A DNA stretch of 64,000 bases from Pseudomonas rhizophila (GTDB lineage Bacteria > Pseudomonadota > Gammaproteobacteria > Pseudomonadales > Pseudomonadaceae), in contig NZ_CP024081.1 in assembly GCF_003033885.1 (NCBI RefSeq), positions 4,528,388 through 4,592,387 on the forward strand, read 5' to 3'. The position numbers and the translations under genes were made by a program. How positions within the stretch are numbered: the stretch's first letter is position 1; every line of letters begins with the position of its first letter. Positions 43,633-53,918 of the stretch are shown in pieces. The notes under the pieces were generated by a model. The model was not told the DNA's origin. It saw only the letters and a program-made list of their open reading frames with translations, and did not search any database.

Positions 43633-44541
43633 TCAGCCTTCACTTGCCAACTCCTCCTCAAGCCACTCGATCAGTGCGCTCACTTCAGCGCGATCTGCTG
43701 CGTGCGAACTTCTGAAAACAGAAATCGCCTCAGGCAACGGAACACTTTGCGCGCAAGGCCTCACCAAAGCTCCGCGTTCAATCAGCCTTGCGGCGGTGCG
43801 GCGCCATCCCAGTGCAATTCCGTGCCCCTCCACCGCCGCCTGAAGCATCAAGGGGTAGCTGTCAAATACTGTGCCTTGAAGATCAACAGCCGGTATCTGT
43901 CCAAACGCTTTCAGCCAACCCTCCCACTGCATCCAGTGAGGCGGCGTAGTGCGATAGTGCAAAAGCGTGTGGCGAGCAAGCTCACTGACCTGCATGGGCG
44001 CTTGGACATTGAGGTATTGCGGACTGCACACCGGAAACACCTCATCGCTAGCGGTAAAGACCAGAACATGCGCACCACTGGGGCGACCGGTGCTCTGTAA
44101 GGCCACGTCAAAATGCTCATTGAATTCAGTCAGTGGCCGGGTTGAAGTGGCCACCTGGATTTCGATCTCCGGGTATTGCTGGTGGAATGACGAAAGGCGC
44201 GGCATCAGCCAGTAGAACGCCTCGCACAATTGGCACAGCAGAACGACACGGTTCTTGCCAGGCGCCTGGCGAAGGGTCTCGGCGACATCGCTGATACTGC
44301 GCAAGGCGCTGCTCACCACACGCCCTAGCTCGCGTCCTTCCTGGGTGAGAAACACTGCGCGGTTGCGCCGACTGAAGAGCTTTAGCCCAAGATTCTCTTC
44401 AAGTCCCCGTATCTGCCGACTGATCGCCGCTTGGGTAATGTGCAGCTCCTCGGCGGCCTTCGAAAAACTCTCCAGCCGCGCCGCCGCTTCAAAAGGCAAT
44501 AAACTGGCGAGCGGCGGTAAAGACTTTCCAAGCGTATTCAT
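43633..44541 (-). CDS. LysR-family regulator (GcvA type)
   Basis: A 302-residue regulator. The helix-turn-helix is FEAAARLESFSKAAEELHIT, then AAISRQIRGLEENLGLKLF, and the effector domain begins near residue 95, with the GcvA-like FDVALQ and HGIALGW motifs. The ATG at 44541 begins the family-conserved region; a longer reading overlaps the divergent DMT gene. It probably controls that transporter, 79 bp away. Confidence 0.9.
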   Translation of the reverse strand: MNTLGKSLPPLASLLPFEAAARLESFSKAAEELHITQAAISRQIRGLEENLGLKLFSRRNRAVFLTQEGRELGRVVSSALRSISDVAETLRQAPGKNRVVLLCQLCEAFYWLMPRLSSFHQQYPEIEIQVATSTRPLTEFNEHFDVALQSTGRPSGAHVLVFTASDEVFPVCSPQYLNVQAPMQVSELARHTLLHYRTTPPHWMQWEGWLKAFGQIPAVDLQGTVFDSYPLMLQAAVEGHGIALGWRRTAARLIERGALVRPCAQSVPLPEAISVFRSSHAADRAEVSALIEWLEEELASEG

Positions 44542-44620
44542 AATCACCGGTAATGCATCCGTGGCCGAGAACTCGTTTGTAGCATAGCCCTGACGCTGCG
44601 CAACATGAGCTGAATATCTC

Positions 44621-45625
44621 ATGGATAGACCGATGCTCAGGAATGACTCAAACACCACCGCAGGCGTGGCCCTCGCCGTCGTCGCCACTCTGAGTTGGGC
44701 CTTGAATTTCGTAGCGCCCTACGTCACCGGTGCCTATTCGATCTACGACTTGATGATCGTTCGGTTTCTGATCGCCGGGACGCTGGGTATGGGCGTCATG
44801 GTGTTCTATCGAGCTCGACTTCGACGCCTGAGCCGCGAACAGCAGCTTCTTGGCGCAAGCCTGGGAATTATCGGGTACCTCGGCTATAGCACTTGCATTG
44901 CCGCCGGAGTGATTTACGGAGGGCCGGTACTGACCCCTGCACTTATTGGCATGGTGCCGCTTCTGCAGGCCGTGCTCGGCAACGCCACGAGCAGAACCCT
45001 CGAATGGCGCAAGCTCGTGATACCACTGGCGTTGATGACAGGCGGGCTGTTGCTGTTGAACGTCGGCAGTCTCAATCACCTCCCAACTGGCGACAGTGCC
45101 TGGCGCAAGGGGCTGTTCTTTTCAATCAGCGCAGTGATCCTCTGGCTCGTATTCGCCGCGTTGAATCAAAGGGGCCTGGAAAAACTTGCCGTCAACGCAT
45201 CAGGGGCCTGGACCGGCTTGATGATGGCAGGCGCCGGGCTGGGCACCTTGATCGCCTTACCCGCCGTACTGGTGCTTGATCTTCTGAAACTGCCAAGTCT
45301 GGGCTTCAGTGTTTCCGTGGCTGGGCCGTTGTATGCCTGGGGGCTCTTTATCGCGCTGATGTCATCGGTCGTCGGGGCCTGGGCGTGGAATGCCGCGTCC
45401 CGTCGCCTGCCCATGGTGCTTAGCGGGCAACTGATATCCCTGGAGTCGCTCTTCGCGACGATACTGGGCCTGATGTTTCATCAGCGGCTGCCCACACTTT
45501 GGGAAACCTCAGGGCTAGCCGGTGTTCTTGTCGGCGTGGTTGTGGCCGTTCGTATCATCCTGACATCCAGTGAATCGACCGACCGCGCCCGACACGAGGA
45601 GAACATCGCCAGGCGCACCCGGTGA
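44621..45625 (+). CDS. DMT-superfamily (EamA) transporter
   Basis: A 334-residue membrane protein with ten helices: VALAVVATLSWALNFVAPYV begins repeat one and LISLESLFATILGLMFHQRL lies in repeat two. A second ATG at 44633 is equally possible as start. Divergent from a LysR gene, a module repeated in this region. Confidence 0.88.
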   Translation: MDRPMLRNDSNTTAGVALAVVATLSWALNFVAPYVTGAYSIYDLMIVRFLIAGTLGMGVMVFYRARLRRLSREQQLLGASLGIIGYLGYSTCIAAGVIYGGPVLTPALIGMVPLLQAVLGNATSRTLEWRKLVIPLALMTGGLLLLNVGSLNHLPTGDSAWRKGLFFSISAVILWLVFAALNQRGLEKLAVNASGAWTGLMMAGAGLGTLIALPAVLVLDLLKLPSLGFSVSVAGPLYAWGLFIALMSSVVGAWAWNAASRRLPMVLSGQLISLESLFATILGLMFHQRLPTLWETSGLAGVLVGVVVAVRIILTSSESTDRARHEENIARRTR

Positions 45626-45692
45626 TGCATCTTTCACTGATCATCGTTTCGCGCCAGACTCATTCGATTCCCTGACCGCAAGGATAGCCAGC

Positions 45693-46088
45693 ATGATCTC
45701 TCACGTTTTCCTAGGCATAGGCGATTTCGACCGCGCGTTCGCTTTCCATTCAAAGATAATGGCCGGGCTGGGCCTTACGTTGAAGTTCTGCGACGCCACT
45801 AAAGGCTGGGCCGGTTGGGTTTGCGAGGGCTCGCCTCGGCCGATCTTCGTGATTGGAAAACCATTTGACGGCAACCCAAGCGCGCCCGGTAACGGTCAGA
45901 TGGTGGCGCTGCTGGCACCCAGCCGGGAGCTTGTCGCACGCAGCCACGCAATGGCGCTGGCCCTGGGAGGAACGTGTGAGGGAGCGCCTGGATTGAGGCC
46001 CCATTACCACCCCGACTATTACGGCGCCTATTTTCGAGACCTCGACGGCAACAAGCTGTGTGTCTGCTGCCATGATCCGCTGGGTTAG
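45693..46088 (+). CDS. VOC (glyoxalase/bleomycin-resistance) family protein
   Basis: A 131-residue single-domain protein with VOC start MISHVFLGIGDFDRAFAFHS and end YYGAYFRDLDGNKLCVCCHD. Metal ligands may be H4 and the C-terminal Asp-Gly region. The start follows AAGGATAGCC. Substrate unknown. Its last bases overlap the end of the convergent LysR gene by four. Confidence 0.87.
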   Translation: MISHVFLGIGDFDRAFAFHSKIMAGLGLTLKFCDATKGWAGWVCEGSPRPIFVIGKPFDGNPSAPGNGQMVALLAPSRELVARSHAMALALGGTCEGAPGLRPHYHPDYYGAYFRDLDGNKLCVCCHDPLG

Positions 46089-47029
46089 ACGTCCACGGCT
46101 TTGCGAGGATTGCCTTCTACCGGCTGACACAAATTGGCCGCAAGTGCTTCCAGCAAGGCACTGACCTTGGGAAGCTTCTCACGGCTTTTCTGCCAGGCAA
46201 GGTTGATCACCATTCCGTCGGTTGCCAGATGGGCAAGCACCTCAATCAACGTGCCCTCCTCAAGCTGCCGCTGGATCAACCATGAAGGTAACTGTGCAAT
46301 CCCGCACCCGGCCGATACCGCAGCAACCAGCCCTTCACCGTCCCCCACGACCAACGCTGGCGACACCTGCTTTCTTACCGTCTCGCCGGGACGCTCACCG
46401 GCAAAATTCCACGGACTGAGCTTGCCGTCCGGCCAGCCGTAGGCGATGCACTGGTGATGTTCCAGATCGCGATCGGTCATGGGGATGCCATGCTTGGCCA
46501 AGTACACGGGTGAAGCACAGAAGACATGCCACTCACGACCCAGGTAACGATGCCCCAGCGCGTCTGGCCAAACCTGTGAGCCGCCAATGGTGACGACGAT
46601 ATCCACGCCTTCCTGGAGAGGGTCGATGAAACGATCCGTGAACGAGATGTGCGGCACCAGCCGCGGATAGTCCTGGATACACCGCAAGATGATGGGCATC
46701 ACTTGCGAACGACCAAAGGCTGCCGGAAGGTCAAGCCGGACCCTACCCTGTGGCTCGGCGTCTTCAGCACGCAGCGACAGCTCGGCCTCTTCAAGGTCTG
46801 CAAGCACCCCCGTGCAGGTGCGATAGAACGCCGTCCCAGCGTCCGTCAGCGATACCCGCCGGGTGGTGCGATCGAACAATCGAGCGCCAAGGCGGCTCTC
46901 CAGACGGGCGACGCTTTTGCTGATGGCCGAGCCCGTGAGGCTCATCCGCTCTGCGGCGGCCTTGAAGCTGCCGGATTCGGCGACGCAGACAAAGACATCG
47001 ATCCCCTTCAATCGCTCGGAGGAAAACAT
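46085..47029 (-). CDS. LysR-family regulator
   Basis: A 314-residue regulator starting MFSSERLKGIDVFVCVAESG, with recognition segment MSLTGSAISKSVARLESRLG. The effector domain resembles the DmlR/CrgA group (FTDRFIDPLQEGVDIVVTIG). Divergent from the MFS gene 146 bp away, its probable target. Confidence 0.9.
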   Translation of the reverse strand: MFSSERLKGIDVFVCVAESGSFKAAAERMSLTGSAISKSVARLESRLGARLFDRTTRRVSLTDAGTAFYRTCTGVLADLEEAELSLRAEDAEPQGRVRLDLPAAFGRSQVMPIILRCIQDYPRLVPHISFTDRFIDPLQEGVDIVVTIGGSQVWPDALGHRYLGREWHVFCASPVYLAKHGIPMTDRDLEHHQCIAYGWPDGKLSPWNFAGERPGETVRKQVSPALVVGDGEGLVAAVSAGCGIAQLPSWLIQRQLEEGTLIEVLAHLATDGMVINLAWQKSREKLPKVSALLEALAANLCQPVEGNPRKAVDV

Positions 47030-47174
47030 TAGGCGTCCTGTTATTGATGAATTGAGTTCAACCTGCAATGGAAAATCCATCATAAATCAGAACTGGATTC
47101 CTCAGTAAACTTGCCGCGAGCGTATTGCGCCACGCTGCGCCCCTGGCAATGATCGATTGAACAAAGAGGCAAGG

Positions 47175-48377
47175 ATGCTCGCTACCCTTAGAAACTACCC
47201 CACGACCGTCAACTTGCTGCTTTGCGCATCTTCGATACTGACGTTGGGCCGAGCGATCACGCTGCCCTATCTGGTTATCTATCTGTCCGAAAACTTCGCC
47301 ATGGGTGTGGCGGATATCGGAGTGGTCATCGGCAGCACACTGATCATTGGATCGCTATTGAGCCTCTATGGCGGTTTCCTGGTGGACAGGCTCTCCAGCT
47401 ACCGACTCATTCTTGGGTTCAGTGGGTTGTTCAGCCTGGGGTTCCTTGGGGCAGTCGTGACCCGCGAACTCTGGCTTTTTTTCATCTGCCTGGTGCTGAT
47501 CAATCTGGCATATGCCGTCATCGATATTGCGGTCAAGGCGGGATTTGGCAGCTTGCTCCCCGCCGCCGAACGCAGCGAAGTGTTCTCGATCAAATATACG
47601 CTGACCAACATCGGCTATGCCGTCGGACCGTTTCTCGGGGCGGGAATTGCCAAGCTAGGGATCAGCTTGCCCTTTCTATTGTCTGCCGGGCTCGGTGCCG
47701 GCTTCTTTCTCATTTACTTCGTTTGGGGCGACAGACATTCCGCCCCCGTCGACGCAGGCCAGGCGCCTGTGCCTTTCCTGGCGGTGGGCAAGGTTCTGCT
47801 TCACGACTACCGGCTGGTATGTTTCACCCTTGGCGGCCTGCTCAGCGCCGTGGTCTTCGGCCAGTTCACCGCCTATCTCTCGCAGTATCTGGTGGTGACC
47901 ACCACGCCGGAGAACACCTACCGAATCATCAGCGCTATCGTCACGACCAATGCGCTGATGGTGATCAGCTTGCAATATTCCATCGGCAAGAAAATATCCC
48001 ATCGGCATCTGAATCTTTGGCTGCTGGCCGGGCTGGGAATGTTCCTCATGGGTCTGGCCGGTTTCGCCCTGTCCAACTCGGTGATGTTCTGGGTGATGTC
48101 CATGGCTATATTCACTGTCGGGGAAATAATCGTATTCCCCGCGGAATACATGTTCATCGACAACATCGCGCCCAACCATCTGCGCGGCATGTACTACGCC
48201 GCGCAGAACCTCGGCAACCTGGGGGCCGCAGCCGGGCCGTTGCTCTGCGGCGTGGTCCTGGCCACGCAACCGTCCCACAGCATTTTCTACATGCTCGCGC
48301 TCTTTATTATCGCGGGAGGAGCCTTTTATATATTGGGCGCTTCCCGCTGGCTCAACCACGGCCGACAAAAATCGTGA
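47175..48377 (+). CDS. MFS transporter (MdtH-like)
   Basis: A 400-residue permease with 12 hydrophobic helices. It has the MFS loop GFLVDRLSSYRLILGFS and a MdtH-like N terminus (LTLGRAITLPYLVIYLSENF). An ATG at 47175 with the purine-rich GAGGCAAGG before it is used; a TTG lies 18 bases upstream. The substrate is unknown; drug or metabolite export is usual. Confidence 0.88.
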   Translation: MLATLRNYPTTVNLLLCASSILTLGRAITLPYLVIYLSENFAMGVADIGVVIGSTLIIGSLLSLYGGFLVDRLSSYRLILGFSGLFSLGFLGAVVTRELWLFFICLVLINLAYAVIDIAVKAGFGSLLPAAERSEVFSIKYTLTNIGYAVGPFLGAGIAKLGISLPFLLSAGLGAGFFLIYFVWGDRHSAPVDAGQAPVPFLAVGKVLLHDYRLVCFTLGGLLSAVVFGQFTAYLSQYLVVTTTPENTYRIISAIVTTNALMVISLQYSIGKKISHRHLNLWLLAGLGMFLMGLAGFALSNSVMFWVMSMAIFTVGEIIVFPAEYMFIDNIAPNHLRGMYYAAQNLGNLGAAAGPLLCGVVLATQPSHSIFYMLALFIIAGGAFYILGASRWLNHGRQKS

Positions 48378-48448
48378 AAAGCCTCTGCCATCTCACCCAG
48401 CGAACAAAAAAGCTGTCTTTGGAAAACGCCTTGAACGGCCCGTACGCC

Positions 48449-49228
48449 TCAGTCAAAACTGCCAGGCGGGAGGCGACCGACCTCAGGTCTTGCGAACAGG
48501 TATCCCTGCATCAGATCGATACCCAGCTCCAGAAGCGCGGCGCTTTCCCCTCGCGTCTCAATGCCCTCGGCTATGACGGTAATGCCCAGGCGTTTGGCGA
48601 CCAGGACGATACCCTCGACAATCGCTTGCTTGACGGTGTCTTGATCAATCGTGCGGGTCAACGCCATATCAATCTTCAGCACTTGCGGCTGAAACATGGC
48701 CAGCAGATTGAGCCCTGAGTAACCGGAGCCGAAATCGTCAATGGCGGTGGTGAAACCCTGGCGCTCGTACTCCACGAAAATCGACTTGAGGTGCTCAGGA
48801 TCTACCACCTTCTCGCCTTCCGTTACTTCGAACATGAGCCGGTTTGGCGGGAAGTTTGTATTACGTGCGGCTTCCAGGGTTGCCCGGATACAGGTCTCGG
48901 GCCTGTACACGGCATTGGGCAGGAAATTGATGCTGAGCAGGCAATCGGCAATGTCCAGAATGCCCAGCCGGGCGGCTTCCTCGATCGCCTTCACGCGACA
49001 CGCCTGGTCGAACCGGTAGCGGTTACCGTCATTGACCAGTCCAAGAATGTAGCCTGCCGATTCGCCATTGACGCCCCGCACCAACGCCTCATAAGCGAAC
49101 GCGGTGCGCGTTCGTACATTGAAGATGGGTTGAAAGGCCATTGTGAAGTCGAACCCCAGCGCCTCATGGTTGCGGCATTCGGCGCAACCGAGGGATTTGA
49201 AGGCTGGATCGGAGGAGTCTTGGGTCAT
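48449..49228 (-). CDS. EAL-domain c-di-GMP phosphodiesterase
   Basis: A 259-residue, stand-alone EAL domain. The signature EALVRG is present, as are ESAG, NFLPNAVY, EVTEGEKV and DDFGSGYSGL, plus KIDMALTR and EGIETRGE, so most metal and nucleotide residues of active phosphodiesterases are conserved. An N-terminal cysteine pair (GCAECRNHEALGFD) precedes the domain and could be redox- or metal-sensitive. No GGDEF, PAS or membrane segment is visible. Confidence 0.9.
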   Translation of the reverse strand: MTQDSSDPAFKSLGCAECRNHEALGFDFTMAFQPIFNVRTRTAFAYEALVRGVNGESAGYILGLVNDGNRYRFDQACRVKAIEEAARLGILDIADCLLSINFLPNAVYRPETCIRATLEAARNTNFPPNRLMFEVTEGEKVVDPEHLKSIFVEYERQGFTTAIDDFGSGYSGLNLLAMFQPQVLKIDMALTRTIDQDTVKQAIVEGIVLVAKRLGITVIAEGIETRGESAALLELGIDLMQGYLFARPEVGRLPPGSFD

Positions 49229-49364
49229 GATCAATATTCCGTTGCTTAACGGGGCATCCCCTGCACATGCAAGGAACTGTAGTCGACACCGTTTGAATCG
49301 GCACAGTCCGAGCTTTCTGGAGGACGTTTGAGTCCATGATTACCGACGGGACTCCTCCAGCCCG

Positions 49365-50687
49365 CTAGCCAGGCTTTATCGCCACGGGCATCGCGATACG
49401 CGTGCAGGCGTAAAGCAATATTCCGACAACCATCAAGGCTGCACCGCGAAGCCAGGTTTCCAGGCTTTGCTGACTGAGCAATATCAAACACGAAACGATA
49501 GCCAGAACGGGCACCCAGGTAGGCACCCGAAAATGCGCTTCCTCAACCGTGTCACGCCTTAACACCAATACCGCCAGATTTGTGCTGAGGAATACGAAAA
49601 GCAACAGCAGAACAACTGTCTGGGCCAATGCAGCAAGGGTGCCGGTCAGTGTCAACGCAATAGATACAAGGGTCGTGGCGATGATAGCGACCCAAGGCGT
49701 ACGTCTGTTGGGCAGTACCTGCGCCAAGGCCTCCGGCAACAGCCCCAGACACGCCATTCCATAGGCGAGTCGACTGGCCATGATCAGAGTCAGCAACGCT
49801 CCGTTGGCCACGGCGATGAGCGCGATAAAGGCAAACACGCGAGGTGGAATGTTCAATCCCGATGCCCGGACGACTTCCAGCAACGGGGCCGACGTTGCGA
49901 CCAGTTGCTCCATCGGCAGCACTGAAGAGGCTGCGACACCAACGGCCATGTAGACGACCCCGGCGGTCAACAATGCCGCAAATAAGGCGCGCGGATAGAC
50001 CTTTCGAACATCACGTATTTCCTCAGCCAGATTGGCGGATGTTTCAAAGCCGACAAACGAATAGAAGGCCAGCAATGCCGCCCCCAACACCGCCAGCATC
50101 GGACTGACCCCCGGCTTGAATTGCAACGCGGCTTCCAGGTGAGCATCACCGGAACGGAAAAACCAGGCGGCAGCCACAACGACCAGAATCAGGCCTGACA
50201 GTTCTATGAGCGTCATCACCAGATTCGCCCCCAGAGACTCTTTTATTCCCCTGGCATTCAAGAGCGCTATGACCACCAGAAACACCAGGGCCGCGACGTG
50301 CGGTGAGACCTGAACAAATGCGCCCAGATAATCACCCGCGAAAGCCAGCGAAAGACCGGCAGCGCTTGTGACAGCCGCAGCCAGCATGCAGAACCCGACC
50401 AAAAACGAAATAAGCGGTGACTTGAATGCCTTCTCGGCATACACCGACGCCGCTCCCGCATGGGGGTATTTGGTGACCAGCTCCGCATACGAACCGGCCG
50501 TCAGCATTGCGAAGAATAATGCTACCAGCAACGGCATCCAGATCGCGCCGCCCACCTCCCCCGCGATCGTGCCGGCGAGCGCATAAACACCGGCGCCGAG
50601 TACATCGCCAAGAATGAAAAGAAACAGCATCGGTCCTGTCACCGCCCGGCGCAAGGAGGTCCGGGATTTAGGGGGCGTTACTTTCAT
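49365..50687 (-). CDS. APC-family amino acid permease
   Basis: A 440-residue permease with 12 helices. GPMLFLFILGDVLGAGVYAL and SVYAEKAFKSPLISFLVGF are the APC first-helix and helix-3 signatures. The start MKVTPPKSRTSLRR is used because the added upstream frame has no membrane-protein character. Divergent from napE. The substrate is not determinable from sequence. Confidence 0.88.
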   Translation of the reverse strand: MKVTPPKSRTSLRRAVTGPMLFLFILGDVLGAGVYALAGTIAGEVGGAIWMPLLVALFFAMLTAGSYAELVTKYPHAGAASVYAEKAFKSPLISFLVGFCMLAAAVTSAAGLSLAFAGDYLGAFVQVSPHVAALVFLVVIALLNARGIKESLGANLVMTLIELSGLILVVVAAAWFFRSGDAHLEAALQFKPGVSPMLAVLGAALLAFYSFVGFETSANLAEEIRDVRKVYPRALFAALLTAGVVYMAVGVAASSVLPMEQLVATSAPLLEVVRASGLNIPPRVFAFIALIAVANGALLTLIMASRLAYGMACLGLLPEALAQVLPNRRTPWVAIIATTLVSIALTLTGTLAALAQTVVLLLLFVFLSTNLAVLVLRRDTVEEAHFRVPTWVPVLAIVSCLILLSQQSLETWLRGAALMVVGILLYACTRIAMPVAIKPG

Positions 50688-50941
50688 ATTCTGGCTCTGC
50701 TTCAAACATGCACGTGTTGGGTACCTCGCGTTGCGCCAGGCAGTGGTATGACTCTCTGAGTAGTGGAAGTATTTGCCCAGTGAAAGTTCAGAAATGTTCC
50801 CCATCATCGCGCCGTCCGGGTCAATCGTCAGAGTCATTTACTGGCCCTTGGTGGGACCGTTGGTCGAAAGCAAATCGGGCACACAGGCCAGTCCAGCAAT
50901 CGTGATCTAGTATCAACGCAGGTTCGGCTGGAGAAGCCCCA

Positions 50942-51109
50942 ATGTCGTTGGCTGAAGAACGCAAACCTGAACGCCGCAAGGAAACCCGGCTGTTCCTCTT
51001 CCTTGTCGTGTTCCTCTTTCCGCTGCTGTCGGTCGCCATCGTCGGCGGCTACGGTTTCCTCGTCTGGTTTTTCCAGATGCTGTATGGCCCTCCTGGCCCA
51101 CCCCACTGA
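50942..51109 (+). CDS. napE: Periplasmic nitrate reductase small membrane protein NapE
   Basis: A 55-residue single-helix protein, MSLAEERKPERRKETRLFLF followed by a hydrophobic LVVFLFPLLSVAIVGGYGFL segment and a short proline-rich tail. The ETRLFLFLVV pattern is that of NapE, and it sits 36 bp before napD. Its function is unknown. Confidence 0.92.
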   Translation: MSLAEERKPERRKETRLFLFLVVFLFPLLSVAIVGGYGFLVWFFQMLYGPPGPPH

Positions 51110-51145
51110 CCGGTGGCTTTTTCTTGAGGCTATTGGAGCCCGTTC

Positions 51146-51406
51146 ATGGACGAAACCCTGCATATCGCCAGTCTTGTCGTACTTGCCCGACCGGAGATGT
51201 TCGACGCGGTCAAGGCCAACCTGCGCCTGCTCGATGGCCTGGAGCTGCATCAGGAAAGTGCCGCCGGAAAACTGGTGGTAGTGCTTGAAGCCGTGCATGA
51301 AGACCAGATCCTGCAACGCATCGACCAGATCAACAACCTGCCCGGCGTACTCAACGCGGCGTTGATCTATCACGAACTCCTCGAGCCCGAAGGAGACATC
51401 GAATGA
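51146..51406 (+). CDS. napD: NapA-specific chaperone NapD
   Basis: An 86-residue cytoplasmic protein that binds the twin-arginine signal of NapA and guides its maturation. It has the conserved [12 protein letters not shown] start and [13 protein letters not shown] end. The stop overlaps the napA ATG by four bases (51403-51406). Confidence 0.93.
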   Translation: MDETLHIASLVVLARPEMFDAVKANLRLLDGLELHQESAAGKLVVVLEAVHEDQILQRIDQINNLPGVLNAALIYHELLEPEGDIE

Positions 51407-53907
51407 GCATGACCCGCCGTGCATTCGTCAAGACCCAGGCCGCCGCCATTGCAGCCGCCGCTGCGGGCCTGCCGATCGTAACCTCTGCCAGCAACCTGGT
51501 GACCGAAGCGGACATGGTCACCCTGGACTGGAACAAGGCGCCTTGCCGGTTCTGTGGCACCGGGTGCAGCGTGATGGTCGCGACCCGGGATAACCGGGTG
51601 GTCGCCACCCATGGCGACGTGAAGGCCGAAGTCAATCGTGGGCTCAACTGCGTGAAAGGCTATTTTCTTTCAAAGATCATGTATGGCGTCGATCGCCTGA
51701 CCCAGCCGCTGTTGCGCATGAAGAACGGTCAGTACGACAAGCAGGGCGAATTCCAGCCGGTCAGTTGGGAGCAAGCCTTCGACATCATGGAGCTGAAGTT
51801 CAAGCAGGCCCTGAAAAGCAAGGGGCCGGAATCGGTCGGTATGTTCGGCTCCGGACAGTGGACGGTCTGGGAAGGCTACGCCGCCAACAAACTGATGAAG
51901 GCCGGCTTTCGCACCAACAACATCGACCCCAACGCCCGCCATTGCATGGCCTCGGCGGTGATGGGTTTCATGCGCACCTTTGGCGCCGATGAACCCATGG
52001 GTTGTTATGACGACATCGAAGCCACCGATGCCTTCGTGCTCTGGGGCTCGAACATGGCCGAGATGCACCCGGTGCTCTGGAGCCGGGTCACCGATCGCCG
52101 CCTGAGCCAGCCCCATGTGAAAGTGGCGGTGCTGTCCACCTTCGAACATCGCAGTTTCGAGTTGGCCGACATCCCCATGGTGTTCAAGCCGCAAACCGAC
52201 CTGCTGATTCTTAACTACATCGCCAACCACATCATTGAAAGCGGCGCGGTGAACCAGGATTTCATCAGCAAGCACACTCGCTTTGCCCGGGGTGCCGACG
52301 ACATCGGCTACGGCCTGCGTCCTGACGACCCACGGGAAACCAGCGCGAAGAATGCCGGCAAGGCCAACACCTGGACGGATATTGACTTCGAGGCGTACGC
52401 CGCCTTCGTCAAGCCTTACACGCTGGAGCGAACCGCCAGGGAGACGGGGGTTGCCCCTGAGCGACTGAAAAGCCTGGCACAGTTGTATGCCGACCCCAAG
52501 CGTAAGGTCGTGTCGTTCTGGACCATGGGGTTCAACCAGCACACGCGTGGCGTCTGGGCCAACAACCTGATCTACAACATCCACCTGCTTACCGGCAAGA
52601 TCAGTGAGCCGGGCAATAGCCCGTTCTCGTTGACCGGTCAACCGTCGGCCTGTGGCACGGCACGTGAAGTGGGGACTTTTTCCCACCGACTACCGGCCGA
52701 CCTGGTGGTCACCAATCCCAAGCATCGCGTCACCGCCGAGAAAATCTGGAAGCTGCCCGCCGGCACCATCCAGGAAAAGCCCGGCTTCCACGCGGTGGAA
52801 CAGAGCCGCATGCTCAAGGACGGTGTGCTCAACGTGTGCTGGACCCAGGCCAGCAACAACATGCAGGCCGGACCGAACATCATGCAGGAAGTCCTGCCGG
52901 GTTGGCGCAACCCGGACAATTTCATGATTGTCTCCGACGTCTACCCCACCGTTTCCGCCCAGGCCGCCGACCTGATTCTGCCCAGCGCCATGTGGGTGGA
53001 GAAGGAAGGCGCCTTCGGTAACGCTGAACGACGCACGCAATTCTGGCATCAGTTGGTGACGGCACCGGGAGACGCCCGGTCGGACCTGTGGCAGTTGATG
53101 GAATTTTCCAAGCGCTTCACCACCGATGAAACCTGGCCCGCCGAATTGCTCGCCAAGGCACCTGAGCTCAAGGGCAAGACCCTCTTCGAGGTGCTGTTCA
53201 AAAATGGCCAGGTGGACCAGTTCCCCGTCGAGCAGTTGGAAGCCGGCTACAAAAACGATGAAGCCAAGGCCTTTGGGTTTTACCCGCAGAAGGGGCTGTT
53301 CGAGGAGTACGCCCAATTCGGTCGCGGCCATGGACATGACCTTGCCGCATTTGACCGTTACCACAGTGAACGGGGCCTGCGCTGGCCGGTGGTGGATGGC
53401 AAGGAAACCCGCTGGCGTTATCGCGAGGGGCTGGACCCCTATGTGGAGAAAGGCAGCGAGGTGCAGTTCTATGGCTATCCGGACAAGAAGGCGATCATTT
53501 TCGCCCTCCCCTACGAACCGCCGGCCGAGGCACCGGATGCGGACTACCCGTTCTGGCTGAGCACCGGGCGCGTTCTTGAACACTGGCACACGGGCAGCAT
53601 GACCCAGCGAGTCGAAGAACTCTACAAAGCCGTGCCGGATGCGCTGGTGTACATGCATCCCGAGGATGCCAAGGCCTTGAAAGCACGGCGCGGCAGTGAA
53701 GTGAAGCTGATCAGCCGACGCGGTGAGATCCGTGCGCGCATCGAAACCCGCGGGCGCAACAAGCCGCCTCAAGGATTGGTATTCGTGCCGTTTTTCGACG
53801 CCAACAAGCTGATCAACAAGGTCACGCTCGATGCCACCGACCCGATCTCCAAGCAAACCGACTACAAAAAGTGCGCGATACGCATCGAGTTGGTCAGCGT
53901 GGCCTGA
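51403..53907 (+). CDS. napA: Periplasmic nitrate reductase catalytic subunit
   Basis: An 834-residue molybdoenzyme that reduces nitrate to nitrite in the periplasm. The twin-arginine signal is [18 protein letters not shown]. The 4Fe-4S site is [12 protein letters not shown] with the fourth cysteine in [10 protein letters not shown], and the Mo-ligand cysteine is in [13 protein letters not shown]. Length and motifs are those of intact NapA. It receives electrons from NapC via NapB. Confidence 0.96.
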   Translation: MSMTRRAFVKTQAAAIAAAAAGLPIVTSASNLVTEADMVTLDWNKAPCRFCGTGCSVMVATRDNRVVATHGDVKAEVNRGLNCVKGYFLSKIMYGVDRLTQPLLRMKNGQYDKQGEFQPVSWEQAFDIMELKFKQALKSKGPESVGMFGSGQWTVWEGYAANKLMKAGFRTNNIDPNARHCMASAVMGFMRTFGADEPMGCYDDIEATDAFVLWGSNMAEMHPVLWSRVTDRRLSQPHVKVAVLSTFEHRSFELADIPMVFKPQTDLLILNYIANHIIESGAVNQDFISKHTRFARGADDIGYGLRPDDPRETSAKNAGKANTWTDIDFEAYAAFVKPYTLERTARETGVAPERLKSLAQLYADPKRKVVSFWTMGFNQHTRGVWANNLIYNIHLLTGKISEPGNSPFSLTGQPSACGTAREVGTFSHRLPADLVVTNPKHRVTAEKIWKLPAGTIQEKPGFHAVEQSRMLKDGVLNVCWTQASNNMQAGPNIMQEVLPGWRNPDNFMIVSDVYPTVSAQAADLILPSAMWVEKEGAFGNAERRTQFWHQLVTAPGDARSDLWQLMEFSKRFTTDETWPAELLAKAPELKGKTLFEVLFKNGQVDQFPVEQLEAGYKNDEAKAFGFYPQKGLFEEYAQFGRGHGHDLAAFDRYHSERGLRWPVVDGKETRWRYREGLDPYVEKGSEVQFYGYPDKKAIIFALPYEPPAEAPDADYPFWLSTGRVLEHWHTGSMTQRVEELYKAVPDALVYMHPEDAKALKARRGSEVKLISRRGEIRARIETRGRNKPPQGLVFVPFFDANKLINKVTLDATDPISKQTDYKKCAIRIELVSVA

Positions 53908-53918
53908 GGAGAACCCTG

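Noticed and set aside
47222..48718. 498-codon plus-strand frame overlapping the MFS gene
   Set aside because: It is a shifted reading of the MFS gene with Arg/Pro/His-rich residues and continues into the antisense of the EAL gene.
50909..50925. Possible Anr box upstream of napE
   Set aside because: GTGAT-CTAGT-ATCAA has a five-base spacer instead of four, so the half-sites are out of register for an Anr dimer.
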